From Sepiola atlantica (lineage: Eukaryota; Mollusca; Cephalopoda; Sepiida; Sepiolidae), in contig OY744533.1 in assembly GCA_963556195.1 (NCBI GenBank), positions 42,448,937 to 42,512,936 of the forward strand: 64,000 nt of DNA, read 5' to 3'. The notes beneath the pieces were generated by a model. It worked only from the letters and a program-made list of their open reading frames with translations. It ran no database searches and was not told the DNA's origin. The translations under genes and the position numbers were made by a program. This document shows, one piece after another, positions 1 to 10,790 of the stretch (within the stretch, counting starts at the first letter, position 1; each line of letters opens with the position of its first letter).

Positions 1-317
1 CGTGCAATTTAAATGAAAAAAATATTTATTTATTTATTTTTTGCAAGCTTTCGTTGTAGAACAACTTTGTCAGGCGAGGCTGTCTTATAGTTTTTTTTTC
101 TTCTTCTTCTTTCTCATTTTGATGGCATTAACCCCGAGGGGTCGAATCACGGTAATGGTAGAAGGGCACGTCAAGTTCTAGAAGACGTTAGGATAAGTGT
201 AGTCCGGTCGATGTTATGCACAGAATGGTGCTTTTTGAATAAGAAAATTGATAACACGCATGAAAATGTATTTAAGTGAAATATTTTTGAAAATAAACAC
301 ATCGTGCAATTTAAATG
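1..317. other. AT-rich flank without recognised gene
   Basis: No coding signal seen. A 16-base string beginning CGTGCAATTTAAATGA at position 1 recurs at about 303-318, so the stretch is bracketed by a short direct repeat and may itself be a dispersed repeat. Otherwise homopolymer-rich AT sequence. Confidence 0.4.
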
Positions 318-544
318 AATGGGGGATCATATTTTTAGGCGATTTCGAGTCGGCCTAAGGGTTTGTGTAAAACATATATTGATTAATTGCCCTAATAGGT
401 TAGAATGGCCCTGAAAATTAAAATATCATTTATTAGGGTGGGATATAATTTAACTGAGGATGTTCATCTACGAATTTACCAAAGTTTATTGTTAAAATTA
501 TGACATTCTTAAAAAAGCATTTTTTAACTGTACAACACCTTCTC

Positions 545-661
<117 letters not shown>

Positions 662-698
662 AAAATGGGATTGTAGTTTGCTTGAAGCATTGCTGGTA

Positions 699-1148
699 AA
701 TGTAAGTGTAAATTAGTCGTCCAAGGCTATAGCAATGCGATGTGGTTGCCGTGAGATGGAAAAGTGAAAAGAAATAAACGCAGGGAGAGAGTGAAACTCA
801 AAACGATTTATTAATAATTTCACGAAAACTGATTAAATACCAAATAGTATTTTTTTTTTTTTTTGGTAAGTAACAGATCGGCAAAGGGTAATCTTAAATT
901 TTCGAAAGAACAACTTTCATTATCAGAAGACAACAATAGAAGACCGAGAGGGTCGGAAAAACGTGAAAAAACCGGTGTCAGATCATCGTATTACAGGGGA
1001 AAACAATTGGCAGTAGGAACGCAGAAAACGTCAAAATTCCATTAAGCAATCATATAACTAAGGTTAAAACATTATAAACATTAGTTTAGTAATATACCAA
1101 TTTTTTAAATTTTATTATGTTTCATTTTACATGACTCATCAATCTTTA

Positions 1149-1179
<31 letters not shown>

Positions 1180-2347
1180 TTTTTTTCCATTTATTCTCTT
1201 CAAATCTAAATTTAAATTTACTGTCAAAGGGAGATAACTTATTCTAAATAATATATTCAGACTTTAGAAATGAGATTGGAAACTTGAGAAGGAATTTGAG
1301 TTGTGAAGTGGATAAAAGCCAAGGATGGGACCTTTTTTTTTTTTTTTTTTATTAGCAGGGGAAGGGGGGGAATAAGAAGAGAGAGGATTATAAAAAAAAA
1401 ATTAAAAAAAGTAAGTAAGTTGTGGGTGGGAGTGTGAGGAGGTGGGAGTGTGAGGATGTAAGAATCAGAGGATGAAGGGAGATGACAACTCGAATCTGTT
1501 ATTCAAGGCAGGGCGAAATTTAGAGATTAGGATAGCTTCCGAAATTCGAAGCTGGCCTATATTGCGGACAGAGTTGAGGATGCGGACACTAATGGAGCGA
1601 TGTGTGTTGCCACATGAAATTAAGTGTTTATGGAAGGAGGAAATGTGGGTGTTTAGATGCTCTTTAATACGTTGGTGTAGAGGCCTAACGGTACTACTGA
1701 TGTAGAACTTTTGGCACTTAGAGCATTGCAGGTTGTATACTGTATATGTGCGGAGGCAGAGGCCAGAGTTGGGGATGGGGCAACTAGCTAGAGAGCAGGG
1801 GTCTGGGGTGTAGTGGCTTTTTTTGGATAAATGTTGTCGGAGAGAGGTGCCTGTGTGAGAAAGGGTTCTCACTACGTATGGCATAAAATAAATAAATAAA
1901 TAAATAAATAAAGATTGATGAGTCATGTAAAATGAAACATAATAAAATTTAAAAAATTGGTATATTACTAAACTAATGTTTATAATGTTTTAACCTTAGT
2001 TATATGATTGCTTAATGGAATTTTGACGTTTTCTGCGTTCCTACTGCCAATTGTTTTCCCCTGTAATACGATGATCTGACACCGGTTTTTTCACGTTTTT
2101 CCGACCCTCTCGGTTTTCTATTGTTGTCTTCTGATAATGAAAGTTGTTCTTTCGAAAATTTAAGATTACCCTTTGCCGATCTGTTACTTACCAAAAAAAA
2201 AAAATACTATTTGGTATTTAATCAGTTTTCGTGAAATTATTAATAAATCGTTTTGAGTTTCACTCTCTCCCTGCGTTTATTTCTTTTCACTTTTCCATCT
2301 CACGGCAACCACATCGCATTGCTATAGCCTTGGACGACTAATTTACA

Positions 2348-2350
<3 letters not shown>
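699..2350 (-). mobile_element. Penelope-like element, family A, copy 1, inverted terminal repeats
   Basis: Two nearly identical arms (about 699-1170 and 1887-2350, opposite orientation) flank a middle segment that encodes a GIY-YIG endonuclease on the minus strand. Each arm carries the same 60-codon shadow reading frame with a single amino-acid difference (R versus K), so the arms are very similar. PLEs are known to carry pseudo-LTRs that can be inverted, which fits. No reverse transcriptase was seen: only the endonuclease end is present, so this is a truncated copy. The right end abuts a 60-base (TA)n tract. A second, more diverged copy lies at about 37815-38480. Confidence 0.8.
1465..1926 (-). 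pseudogene. GIY-YIG endonuclease fragment of PLE-A
   Basis: A 153-codon open frame whose first 15 or so codons come from the terminal repeat. A cysteine-rich segment (C44, C49, C57, C68, C71) precedes the nuclease, as in the zinc-finger-like linker of Penelope-type endonucleases. The GIY motif appears as VYN (63-65) and YIG as YIS (75-77). R86, H90, E130 and a trailing P..LN (139-142) match the conserved Arg, His, Glu and Asn of the domain. In PLEs this nuclease nicks target DNA to prime reverse transcription. The Gly-to-Ser change in YIG and the absence of an upstream polymerase argue that this copy is dead. The frame ends at a clean stop shared in position with the second copy at 38271. Family assignment is firm from motifs; activity is inferred absent. 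Confidence 0.85.

Positions 2351-2412
<62 letters not shown>
2349..2412. repeat. (TA)n microsatellite
   Basis: About 60 bases of uninterrupted TA between the right PLE-A arm and the outer foldback arm. Confidence 0.95.
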
Positions 2413-2414
<2 letters not shown>

Positions 2415-2699
2415 GAGGTGTTGTATAGTTAAAAGAAATGTTTTTTTAAGAATTTTATAATTTTAACAACAAACTTTGGTAAATTTGTAGATAGACATCC
2501 TCAGTTACACCTCACCCTAATAAATGATATTCTAAATTTTAGGGTCATTCTAACTTATTAGGGCAATTAACCAATAAATATTTTAACACCAACCCTTAGG
2601 CCGACTCGCAATCGCTTAAAAATGTGATCCTCCCAAACAAAATAACACACAGAATTTATTTCCAATCGCAAAAAAAATAAAGATGGTTAAATGACAGCT

Positions 2700-3360
2700 T
2701 ACGTTAAAATAGCCCGTAAATAGAGGATCATTTTATGTTCAATTTATATGCGAAACTGATCCCCCTGTCTAAATTTGAAATTAATGTTGTTTTTTCTTTC
2801 CGCCAAGATTCTCGGGTTATTGACATGTAATCACCTAAAAAGGTAGAATCTGATTTTCTTCTAGGGTGGGGGAATAATTGAGGGTGTTAATACCTAAACT
2901 CTTAATATTTTCATTTACGCCAAAAAAAAATACTGCATTTAATTAGTGAGCTAATTTTAAAGAAGTTATTTATTTAATTTTCACGGGAAAGGTAAACAAA
3001 ATCATAATCAATTGCTTCAAATCAAAATGAAAAAGGGACGTATACTTAAAAGAACATACGATTTAAAAAATAAAGATGGTAAATTTACAGATTAACACCA
3101 TCCGATGATCCTTCCCCCTAAACAAATCTGCTTTTTAGGTGATTACGTGTGAACACCGTGGAAAAAAGAAAGAAGGAAAAATATTTTAGACTTTACAGTG
3201 GGGGATCAGTTTCATATATTTAATGTAAAATGTTTCCCATTTTCAGGCCATTCTAACTTTTTAGGGAATTAACCTAATTTTGTTACCATTACCCTAAGTC
3301 CGAGTGTCAAGGTAATAAAACCATACGTAATCGCATAAAAAAGTAGACTCTGTACTCCTC
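2700..3360. repeat. Decayed inverted repeat related to the outer foldback
   Basis: About 2700-2900 matches the reverse complement of about 3085-3245 (shared strings include GAAACTGATCCCCC and TAATCACCTAAAAA). Beyond the right arm, about 3244-3340 is a direct relative of 2545-2625 (CCATTCTAACTTnTTAGGG). The region therefore holds several diverged copies of one dispersed repeat in both orientations. Confidence 0.65.
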
Positions 3361-3409
3361 AAAAAAGTTACATCATCATAAATGCCTATATATATTTTTT
3401 GTTGCCCTT

Positions 3410-3620
3410 TTAGTTCGGATACTGCACATTATCTGTTCTCAGTCAGTGAAGGAGAAATCCTTCTTGACTGAGGCAATTTTAATTTTTGTACCGATCCTGA
3501 GTTTTCATTTAAGAGAAGCTGGATTTTTCTCACATTAAAAAACCGATATCGTGGGGACGCAAGTAAATAGGAACATGGAGTTAACAGCAAATTGTGATTA
3601 ATAGTTTCTCGCCTTGCGTC
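3410..3620. repeat. Fragment of dispersed family F
   Basis: Contains TCCTTCTnGACTGAGGCAAT and, further on, TTAAAAAACCGA followed by GTGGGGACGCAAGTAAAT. Both blocks recur in the 43.8-45.3 kb element (for example at about 44670-44715 and 44826-44880), and the second also at 30800-30860. Confidence 0.6.
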
Positions 3621-4600
3621 TTCAGATTATATTATATTCTTTGTAGGCATGATTCTGTTTAATGGACACTCGGATTTATTTGACACTTATATCTCTCTTT
3701 CAAGTGTTCGGGTGGGCTATATGTCTTTTGCTGGTGTTTTTATTTGTTGCAAGTTTCCCGTGCACTCACTTAAACGAAGTTACTGTGGCACGGAAAAAAT
3801 AGTACAAAACACAAGACAAAGATGTATAGCATGGTAGAAATATGTGACAGACCCACATGCCACTATTGTCACCTGTTACAGACGCAAAGTGTATAAGATG
3901 GATACATCTTGTCATCATTGCTATATATATAATAGATAAACTTGTCATCGATATGAATTCATTTGATCAATCACTGTTCTATTATAACTATCCATTTATT
4001 TTGTTTTTCCATGTAATTTTCATACAAAAATGCATTTCACCTAAGTTTCAAATAACACGTATTCAGGTTCTAAACTCTTTTTTTTTTCGTTCTTGATAAA
4101 AATAAAAGTTTACATTTCTCTGTCTCTCACATCTTTCGGATATACTCTTTCATATGTTTAAAAGGAAACCTCAATTGCTTATTTCTTAAGACTACTTCTA
4201 TATAGTACAGTTTGATTAAATGACCCCGAATTTTCTCTCAGAGAAATGTCATAAGCGGCCTTCAGCACCAACTTACTACTTGTATTACTTTTTTTCTTTT
4301 GGACGCAGTAAGCTGCTTTTTGTATTTTTACTATTTGAACTCAGTAACATTTCGCTGTTTTTCTTCATTTTTTTCTTAAAAGAATTATAGGATAACAAAC
4401 TATATATTTGTTCTTTTTATTAATAATAATTTTTCAAATGACGATGAAAATGAATTGGACTATTAATCGATTGTTAAGCAATGCTTTATTTCGGACTCTT
4501 AACTCGTATACGAAATATAATAAAAACGCTTGTCCATTTTTTACACACCATTCAAATACCTTTCTTTTTGCGACATTCTTAGAGTGAGAAACACATACAT
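3621..4600. other. No recognised feature
   Basis: AT-rich sequence. Short open frames are present but show no family motif, no codon bias and no flanking splice pattern. Confidence 0.4.
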
Positions 4601-4601
4601 A

Positions 4602-4658
<57 letters not shown>
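4602..4658. repeat. (TA)n microsatellite
   Basis: About 57 bases of TA. Spurious reading frames of alternating Ile-Tyr cross it on both strands. Confidence 0.95.
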
Positions 4659-4662
<4 letters not shown>

Positions 4663-4802
4663 TGAAGACGTTTTTCCCCTGTATCATTGGTGAGAGTAAG
4701 AAAATAACCACATGCATCATACGCTAATAAACTCACACTCTATTCAGCTTATTCACTAGAGAGTTTTTGAAGAAGTGTATGATTATTTTCTCAATCTAAC
4801 AA

Positions 4803-4887
4803 ATGTTTTGGGGAAAGTCTTTGATGTTGGTCTAAAAGTTGTATTTAACAACTTTTAGACCAACATCAAAGACTTTCCCCAAAACAT
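4803..4887. repeat. Perfect 40-bp-stem hairpin
   Basis: Left arm 4803-4842 and right arm 4848-4887 are exact reverse complements over 40 bases, with a 5-base loop (ATTTA). There is no similarity between the flanks. Absence of a single mismatch implies a recent origin or continuing correction of the arms. It could be a tiny foldback element, a snap-back replication product or a small-RNA precursor; the sequence alone does not decide. Confidence 0.9.
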
Positions 4888-5630
4888 ACTACATAGAGAT
4901 GGTAGCAAACACTTTTCCCTCTAATATTTTTTTTTCTATCACTCTCCCTTTAATCACCAGGAAGTAATAAACAACGGATACTTTAGAAAAACGTAACCGT
5001 TACATTTTTCTATTCATCTTCCATTAATTTAATACATAATACAATACATTCCGCACAGATTTTCAAGAATATCGGATTACGTTATTTCTAACTATTGCAT
5101 ATAGACTTGATCTAATTCCGGAATTTATGGATTACATTTAACAAACTTAATCACTTATACTGTACATTGATTCAAAATGGCGGCTAGAATCTCTTAATCG
5201 AATCGACTTCAAACATTTCCCTTGGCAATCTTCGATTACTTCAGCTATAATTACAATTTTTAACTTAAACACTTAGACAATTTAATACATAACACCTTTA
5301 AAGCTTAATAATCTTTTTCAAAATACGTACAGCGTAAAACTCACAGCAGTGTTCACTTCGACAACATTCATTAGTTGATACCAATTCCATAGAAGCACAT
5401 AATATCAGTTTCTATACGAAACTTCCACAATAAATTAACTGACAACACAAGTTCATTTTGTCACATTTGACCATCCATACATATCTAACATTAATTCAAA
5501 ATTCGTGTTTTCATTTTCACGTTAGTTATTCTTCTTTTTCATGTTGGGGGGTATTTTACGTAAGACGTTTTATTTTCTTAAGATTTACCTATTATAACCG
5601 TCCATTCTCCCTTTCTCACCCTTTCCCTAC

Positions 5631-5635
<5 letters not shown>
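4888..5635. other. No recognised gene
   Basis: AT-rich DNA. The only noted string is AAAATGGCGGCT near 5175, resembling a YY1-type site; a similar string occurs in reverse near 59480. Confidence 0.35.
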
Positions 5636-5669
<34 letters not shown>

Positions 5670-5700
5670 TAATCTATCTATCTATCTCTATTCATTCGCA
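5636..5700. repeat. (TC)n and TCTA-type microsatellite
   Basis: About 33 bases of TC followed by a short run of CTAT tetranucleotides. Confidence 0.85.
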
Positions 5701-5779
5701 ACAATTTATAAAAAAACGTGTTTACATTTTCGCCGATTTAAATAATCGTAGTGCGCAACAGCTTTCACATAATACTACC

Positions 5780-5885
5780 ATTTTAGATTTCATGTAGATT
5801 CTCTAACCTTTCTTTCTATAAGGGAACACAAAAACATCACACAGACACATACACACAAACATTGAGTTCTATATATAGAGATATA
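5780..5885. repeat. Dispersed repeat, pair with 13235-13310
   Basis: The strings TTTTAGATTTnATGTAGATT and TCTAACCTTTCTTTnnATAAG occur here and again at about 13241-13280, each followed by a CACACAGACA-type run and then TA-rich sequence. The family is not recognised. Confidence 0.55.
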
Positions 5886-6280
5886 GATCATTTCTTAGAT
5901 TGGAACAGAAATATTTTTTAAATAAAAACTGCGTTACATATCATTCTTTTTAACAACGTGTTACAACAATCCACAGGAAAAACTGAATCAATTAGAATCA
6001 ATTGTAGATTTTATAGGCAGAAAGCTATCGATGATAAAAACGCAAGAAACTGAATGGCTGTACTTTATATATTAGATATTTAATTAGATAAATTAGGAAA
6101 TTGTTAATTTGATATGTTGGTTACTCTTTTCAAGACTGTAACAAATGTCAGACTGTAAAGTAAACATGGATTTCCCTCAAAGTCAATTTGTGATCTTGAA
6201 CATATTTCTTTTTCATTATTTATCGAGCTTCGAGAAACTCGGTTATCTTTTGGTGGAATTGTAAACATATGTGTGAGATT

Positions 6281-6610
6281 AGGGGGCATCTATTGTCTCT
6301 CGAGACTGAAAGGGGGTTTCAGGCTCGAAAGACAATGGATGCCCCCAGTAAGGGTGTCTTCAGGGGTTGTCTATTGTAAAACAAATATTGCGCAATATCC
6401 AACCACACCTTCTGAGCCGGCATTGGTTGATTCCATTGGCAAGGGGAAGTCCAGAGCGAATGGTAACAATACCGAGATAAGCAGAGAGCTCTCGCACATA
6501 CAGTAACTAGTATTCCCAAATGGTCACCTATTTAATACTGACCAGGCTCAACGCTGTTTAACTTTGCTGAACTAACGAGAACCGGTGTGCCAAGGTGTAT
6601 ATGCCGTATA
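6281..6610 (-). mobile_element. 5S rRNA-derived SINE, copy 1
   Basis: On the minus strand, 6610 down to about 6498 reads as a 5S rRNA relative: ACACCGGTTCTCGTTAG, GTTAAACAGCGTTGAGCCTGG and GGTGACCATTTGGGAATAC sit in 5S order. A non-5S tail follows, ending in CCATTGTCTTTCGAG. SINEs with 5S heads use the internal 5S promoter for RNA polymerase III. A second full copy is at 26242-26540 and broken ones lie near 59.9-60.5 kb. The tail end forms a hairpin (6281-6307 with 6322-6347), as if the last bases were copied back. Confidence 0.85.
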
Positions 6611-7717
6611 AAGATTAAAACCATACATAAATAGTAATGATCTTTTTCACGTTGAAAAGAATATTTCAAAAATTGAATTTGAAGGAGATCGCGTGACACT
6701 CCTTCAGCATTACTTACGTGATAACTGAATTACGTCACTGACTTCTCTAGACACCTTTTGTCTCGCCTCTCGTCGACCAACGCTTTTTTTTTATATTTAC
6801 GCGTGTCTCTCTCAAATCAACATCATGCCACATCGTATTACCACGAGTTTAAAACCTTTGAATGGTTGATTTTTTTTCCAGTCGGCACGCGAAATATCTT
6901 TTCAGTTTGTTTTAAAGTTTTTTATTCACGTTCCAAGCTCTGGGGTCAAACAGATGTCATCTGCCATTGTCAAGTAGCATCACCTCTTCTCTGTGTCAGT
7001 GAGTGCTAATTTCTTTTTAGATAGTTTCATATATGATTTTTTTTAAAGAGACGAACGTAGTTATACGGAAAGAATTATGAATAAAGAACCGGATAAAAAG
7101 CAAACAAGAGAAACAAAAATAGTTCATGCGTGATTAGTCGAATGGATACTGTTATGGAGTATGGAATCGACTGAGCCAAGTTTGAATCTTACCGGATCTA
7201 TAGCTGGTCATCTGGTGCTCTAATCCCATTGTGAAAGGTATGGACCCACAATGTCGACACAGTTTTGGGTAAAATAACAATTTGAGTCCCATTAATTGTA
7301 TATAATGAATACATCTCTATATAAAGCAGAGTTGTCTGTATGTGTGTCCCGGCATCACAGTTAAACGGTTCATCTAAGAGGCAAACTAAGCGCATATCTT
7401 AATCACTACCTTCGATCCGATGTCCTTATCTATGTCTAAAATTCGCAGTATTCAAAATTAAAAGTACATAAAAATAACATTAGAAACAACTATTCCTACA
7501 TTTTAGCGTTCCCTTTCCAGTTTGATATTCTCTATTATTAACCGACGAATAACATACTTACAATAATCTGAATTTTTTCACTACCAGTAAAAAAAATTAA
7601 TTAAGTAACATATAAAAATAAGTCAATGTTGTTTTTATCAAATCATCAATAGATGGTTAATTTTGGATCTCTAAGCTGAACTCATAAACTGTTAAGGTGG
7701 TTAGAAAAAAGTTGTTT
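6611..7717. other. No recognised gene
   Basis: AT-rich DNA with short random frames. About 7125-7200 has a faint tRNA-like look (GATTAGTCGAATGGATA, then GTTTGAATCTTACC) and could be a heavily decayed SINE head. Confidence 0.3.
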
Positions 7718-7797
7718 GATTGGTGGCCGAGTGTAAACAGGGTCGCCTTCAGTTCCAATATTTTATGCCATCTTTCAGGGTTCGAATCTCACACTAC
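7718..7797 (+). mobile_element. tRNA-derived SINE head
   Basis: GGTGGCCGAGTG near 7722 resembles a class II tRNA (Leu/Ser type) A box, and GGGTTCGAATCTC near 7777 is a good B box. The spacing suits a long variable arm. The sequence ends in a T-run rather than a folded acceptor stem, so it is a SINE relic rather than a working tRNA gene. Confidence 0.6.
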
Positions 7798-7974
7798 ACA
7801 ATTGTTTTTTTTCTACAAACTTGAATAATGCACGTTTTTATTCTAATGATTTAAAGTATTTTTTAATTATATTCTTGCGATTTAAAGTAAAAAACTAAAC
7901 TTTTTGCATTTGAACTGGTGTGCGGAGTAGAAAGATCTGAAACCACTCATGTTAACATGTACTTAAACATACAA

Positions 7975-8074
<100 letters not shown>

Positions 8075-8114
8075 TTATATAGTAAGTGATGAAAATATAT
8101 TTATGGCAATTAAG

Positions 8115-8160
8115 CTACACAGACGCTCACACGTTTCATCCCCGGGGGGAATCTTCAGGC
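8115..8160 (-). ncRNA. Hammerhead-ribozyme-like motif in PLE-B end
   Basis: Read on the minus strand: CTGAAGA, then a TCCCC/GGGGA stem, then GAAAC, then ACG and CGT separated by a 6-base loop, then C. That is the order C-U-G-A-N-G-A, stem II, G-A-A-A, stem III, N-U-H expected for a type I hammerhead. PLEs are known to carry such ribozymes. Against it, the first position of stem II is a U-U mismatch rather than the usual G-C, and I could not draw a convincing stem I. Treat as a candidate or a decayed ribozyme. Confidence 0.35.
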
Positions 8161-8559
8161 TAAAATGCATAGAGTTAGTTTTGCCGGGTGTTTTTATATA
8201 CACGGCCAGCTAGTTAACCAATCAGATTCTTTGCTGTTCTCTTAGCCATTCGTTGGGCTTCTCACGAACAAAGGACCGGTTAGTTTTACTTCCTATTTCC
8301 TGTTTTATTGTTCTGTTTTATATAGAGTGGCCTATATCCTTTGTTGGGTCAATATAATGGGTGAACTTATTTTAAGACGTGGCCCCTTGTATTTCTATTT
8401 TAGTTTTTAGTTTTTAGGTTGTTAGGTTTTAGTTTAGTTTTTTTTTTACTTATTTGTTTGTTTGTTTATTTATTTATGTATTGTTAACCTAAGGTAAATG
8501 TTATTCTGTGCAGGCAGCTGTTTGCTATCTCACTTCTACAGATTAATATCTGTTGGGGG

Positions 8560-8960
8560 TCTTTAAAGTTTAGGATTTCTCATTCAGACATAATCTACGC
8601 GGGTCGTCTAAATTTCTACATATACTGGCCTATCGTATTATTTTCCATTCAATTATTAGTGAGTGTCCATTTTCTTTGAGCTCCCAATAGTGGTTTGCTA
8701 ATGCTGTTTTAATTCGACGTTTTCGGTTTTTAATGTGCTTTTGTGGTCTTAATATCTGGTTTTACAATCTAGGGAGGTCATACTTCTTGTTATTCGGTCT
8801 TTCCTTGGCAAATATTGTGGCTTGGTATACAATACTTTTGGTTAGGCATTTATTTTGTAGTGGACAAAGTGTACGATTTATGCAGTTGCATCTTTTCTCT
8901 TCATTGCTAACTTTTTCATTTCTATGTGGGTGATTACTATTAGGGTTTTGTTTATTTCTA
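8560..8960 (-). pseudogene. Decayed PLE-B endonuclease
   Basis: The minus-strand frame from about 8960 contains CNCINRTLCPL, then CLTKSIVYQATI: the Cys-rich linker and the VVY-type GIY motif usual in this PLE branch. After a frame break near 8762, pieces such as ENGHSLIIEWKII and CLNEK follow, matching the downstream part of the same domain, with several stops and shifts. The YIG block itself is not recognisable. Function is lost; the identification rests on the order of these motifs. Confidence 0.7.
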
Positions 8961-9136
8961 TTTGTAGATGAAACGCGAGAGCCTCTGTGTAGCTTAATTA
9001 CCATAAATATATTTTCATCACTTACTACCTAGCTCTACTTACGTATCGAGTACTGTTGAAGTAAATACTGAAAATTGATACATAAAAAATTATATCTCCT
9101 TATAAAATTGTATGTGAATACATGAAATAGTAATAG

Positions 9137-9138
<2 letters not shown>

Positions 9139-9202
<64 letters not shown>
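9139..9202. repeat. (TA)n(TG)n microsatellite
   Basis: About 32 bases of TA followed by about 30 of TG, directly at the right end of PLE-B. Confidence 0.95.
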
Positions 9203-9206
<4 letters not shown>

Positions 9207-9360
9207 CAGCTAAAATAGTGAATTTCTTTACATTTGAGAAAGAAAAAATAGCCCTATGGAAAACATACACTCTTATCAATTATAGATGTTATTATAATTT
9301 CCAAATTTAACATTTCGAATAGTCCTCTGTCCTATATGAAAAATATGACTTTGTACTCAA

Positions 9361-9503
9361 AATTTAATAAATGTGAAGCTTCAATGAAAAACTGGACATT
9401 TTAAACTTTTTAAAACACTTATTTAGTCGTAACGTCGATGCTAAGTGTTCCACAAAGTTTAAAATGTCCAGTTTTCCATAGAAGTTTCACATTTATTTAT
9501 TTT
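9361..9503. repeat. Imperfect hairpin, about 60-bp arms
   Basis: Left arm about 9361-9421 and right arm about 9442-9503 are inverted copies with scattered mismatches; the core ACTGGACATTTTAAACTTT is exact in both. The 20-base centre contains GTCGTAACGTCGATGC. Size and structure suit a MITE-like foldback. Confidence 0.8.
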
Positions 9504-9551
9504 TTGTCAAAAACTCCATCGTTTGGTAACTTTCTCCTCTTTTCGTTTACC

Positions 9552-10040
9552 TGTTGGCTTGGCTGCATTAGTTAGGATGTTCAGATTTGAGTTAAAATGT
9601 AACTCGTGTCTGGGGTTCGAATCGTCCGACCGGTAGAAAAGTTATCTCCACACTGACGATTCGGCAAGGATAAAACGTATTCGCATGTAGATAATAATTT
9701 TTAAAAAACATTTATCATTAAATAGTTATTTAAAGCTACCTTTACGGCTACGCCGATTAAGAAAAATAAAATAAACCGTCTAATCTAAGCTTAAAAAGCG
9801 TGTCCCTGTCCATGTGATTTGTCGAACACTGTAAGACAGCTTACTTATGTCCGTTTTAAATAACATAATAGGGTTTATTTCTCCTATTACCGTATAGATA
9901 TTGAGTTGGTCGTATTGGTTAGGATGTTTAGATTTGAGTTAAATGGTGTCTGGGGTTCGAATCATGCGACAAAATCTCCAAATCTTGACGATTCCGCAAG
10001 GATGAAACGTATACGTATGTGGATAATAATTAACAAAAGT
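9552..10040 (+). mobile_element. Composite tRNA-derived SINE, locus 1
   Basis: A tRNA-like head at 9552-9632 (GGTTAGGATG-type A box region; B box GGGTTCGAATCGT) is followed by a body containing GGATAAAACGTATTCG, CTAATCTAAGCTT and AGGGTTTATTTCTC, then a second head at 9901-9971 and a second start of the body (GGATGAAACGTATACGTATG). The same body-to-second-head junction occurs at 35641-35700, so the dimer is a reproducible structure. It ends at a (TAA)n tract. Confidence 0.7.
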
Positions 10041-10049
10041 ATTTATTTT

Positions 10050-10206
<157 letters not shown>

Positions 10207-10707
10207 GTGGAGAGAGAGAGAAAAAAAAGAGAGATGCCTGTAGAGTTAAGCTATTTCGTCTCCTAAAATACTTAGACAGAGATGGGCGAACATTTTGACG
10301 CGAAACAGAGCTATTTTGCATAGTATATTCATCCTGTGCAACGATTGGCCGAGTTTTTTCTCACGTGACCCATTCTTCCACCACACATTCCTCCTCCTCT
10401 CCGCTCTTCTGATTGAAGAGGCGACGGAAAGAGAAGACATTTCTCCTATGTATCCATTAAGGGTAATTCTGCGTCAGATAATACTTTGCAATTGTTGGGT
10501 CTACGCCCCCCCCCTCCTACAAAAAGAGAGGGGCAACTCAGCAGGACTTTGCTAGTGACATACCAGTGCCTTGAATCCTAGATCGTGCCTCGTTTTTCAT
10601 CTATGATACAGAAACTCTCTTCGCATTTCTCTCTTTTCATATCTCTTTATCTGTCTTCATTCATATTCTTTCTTTTTGTTCCGTTTTGATCAGAATTTTC
10701 TCTCCCC

Positions 10708-10708
<1 letters not shown>

Positions 10709-10750
<42 letters not shown>

Positions 10751-10790
10751 CTCTCTTTCTCTCTCTCTCCCTCTCTCTCTCTCGTTTTCA
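10709..10790. repeat. (TC)n microsatellite
   Basis: About 80 bases of CT dinucleotides with a few interruptions. Confidence 0.9.

Larger units (their letters stand above)
8085..9138 (-). mobile_element. Penelope-like element, family B, copy 1
   Basis: The left end (about 8085-8145) matches the reverse complement of about 8960-9020: GTGATGAAAATATATTTATGG then TTAAGCTACACAGA, then CGTTTCATC. Between them the minus strand carries a decayed PLE endonuclease. The right end continues to about 9138 and abuts (TA)n(TG)n. A copy with the endonuclease region deleted lies at 20155-20484, sharing both the 8190-8420 segment and the 9005-9138 segment. The left inverted end contains a hammerhead-like motif. 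Confidence 0.75.

Noticed and set aside
863..1045. 60-codon frame repeated in the PLE-A arms (863-1045 and 2012-2194)
   Set aside because: Its duplication follows from the inverted terminal repeat; there is no known motif and PLE terminal repeats are not expected to encode this.
10310..10380. Promoter with inverted CCAAT (GATTGG) and CACGTG
   Set aside because: Both words are short and no transcript start, downstream exon or CpG-rich context is seen.
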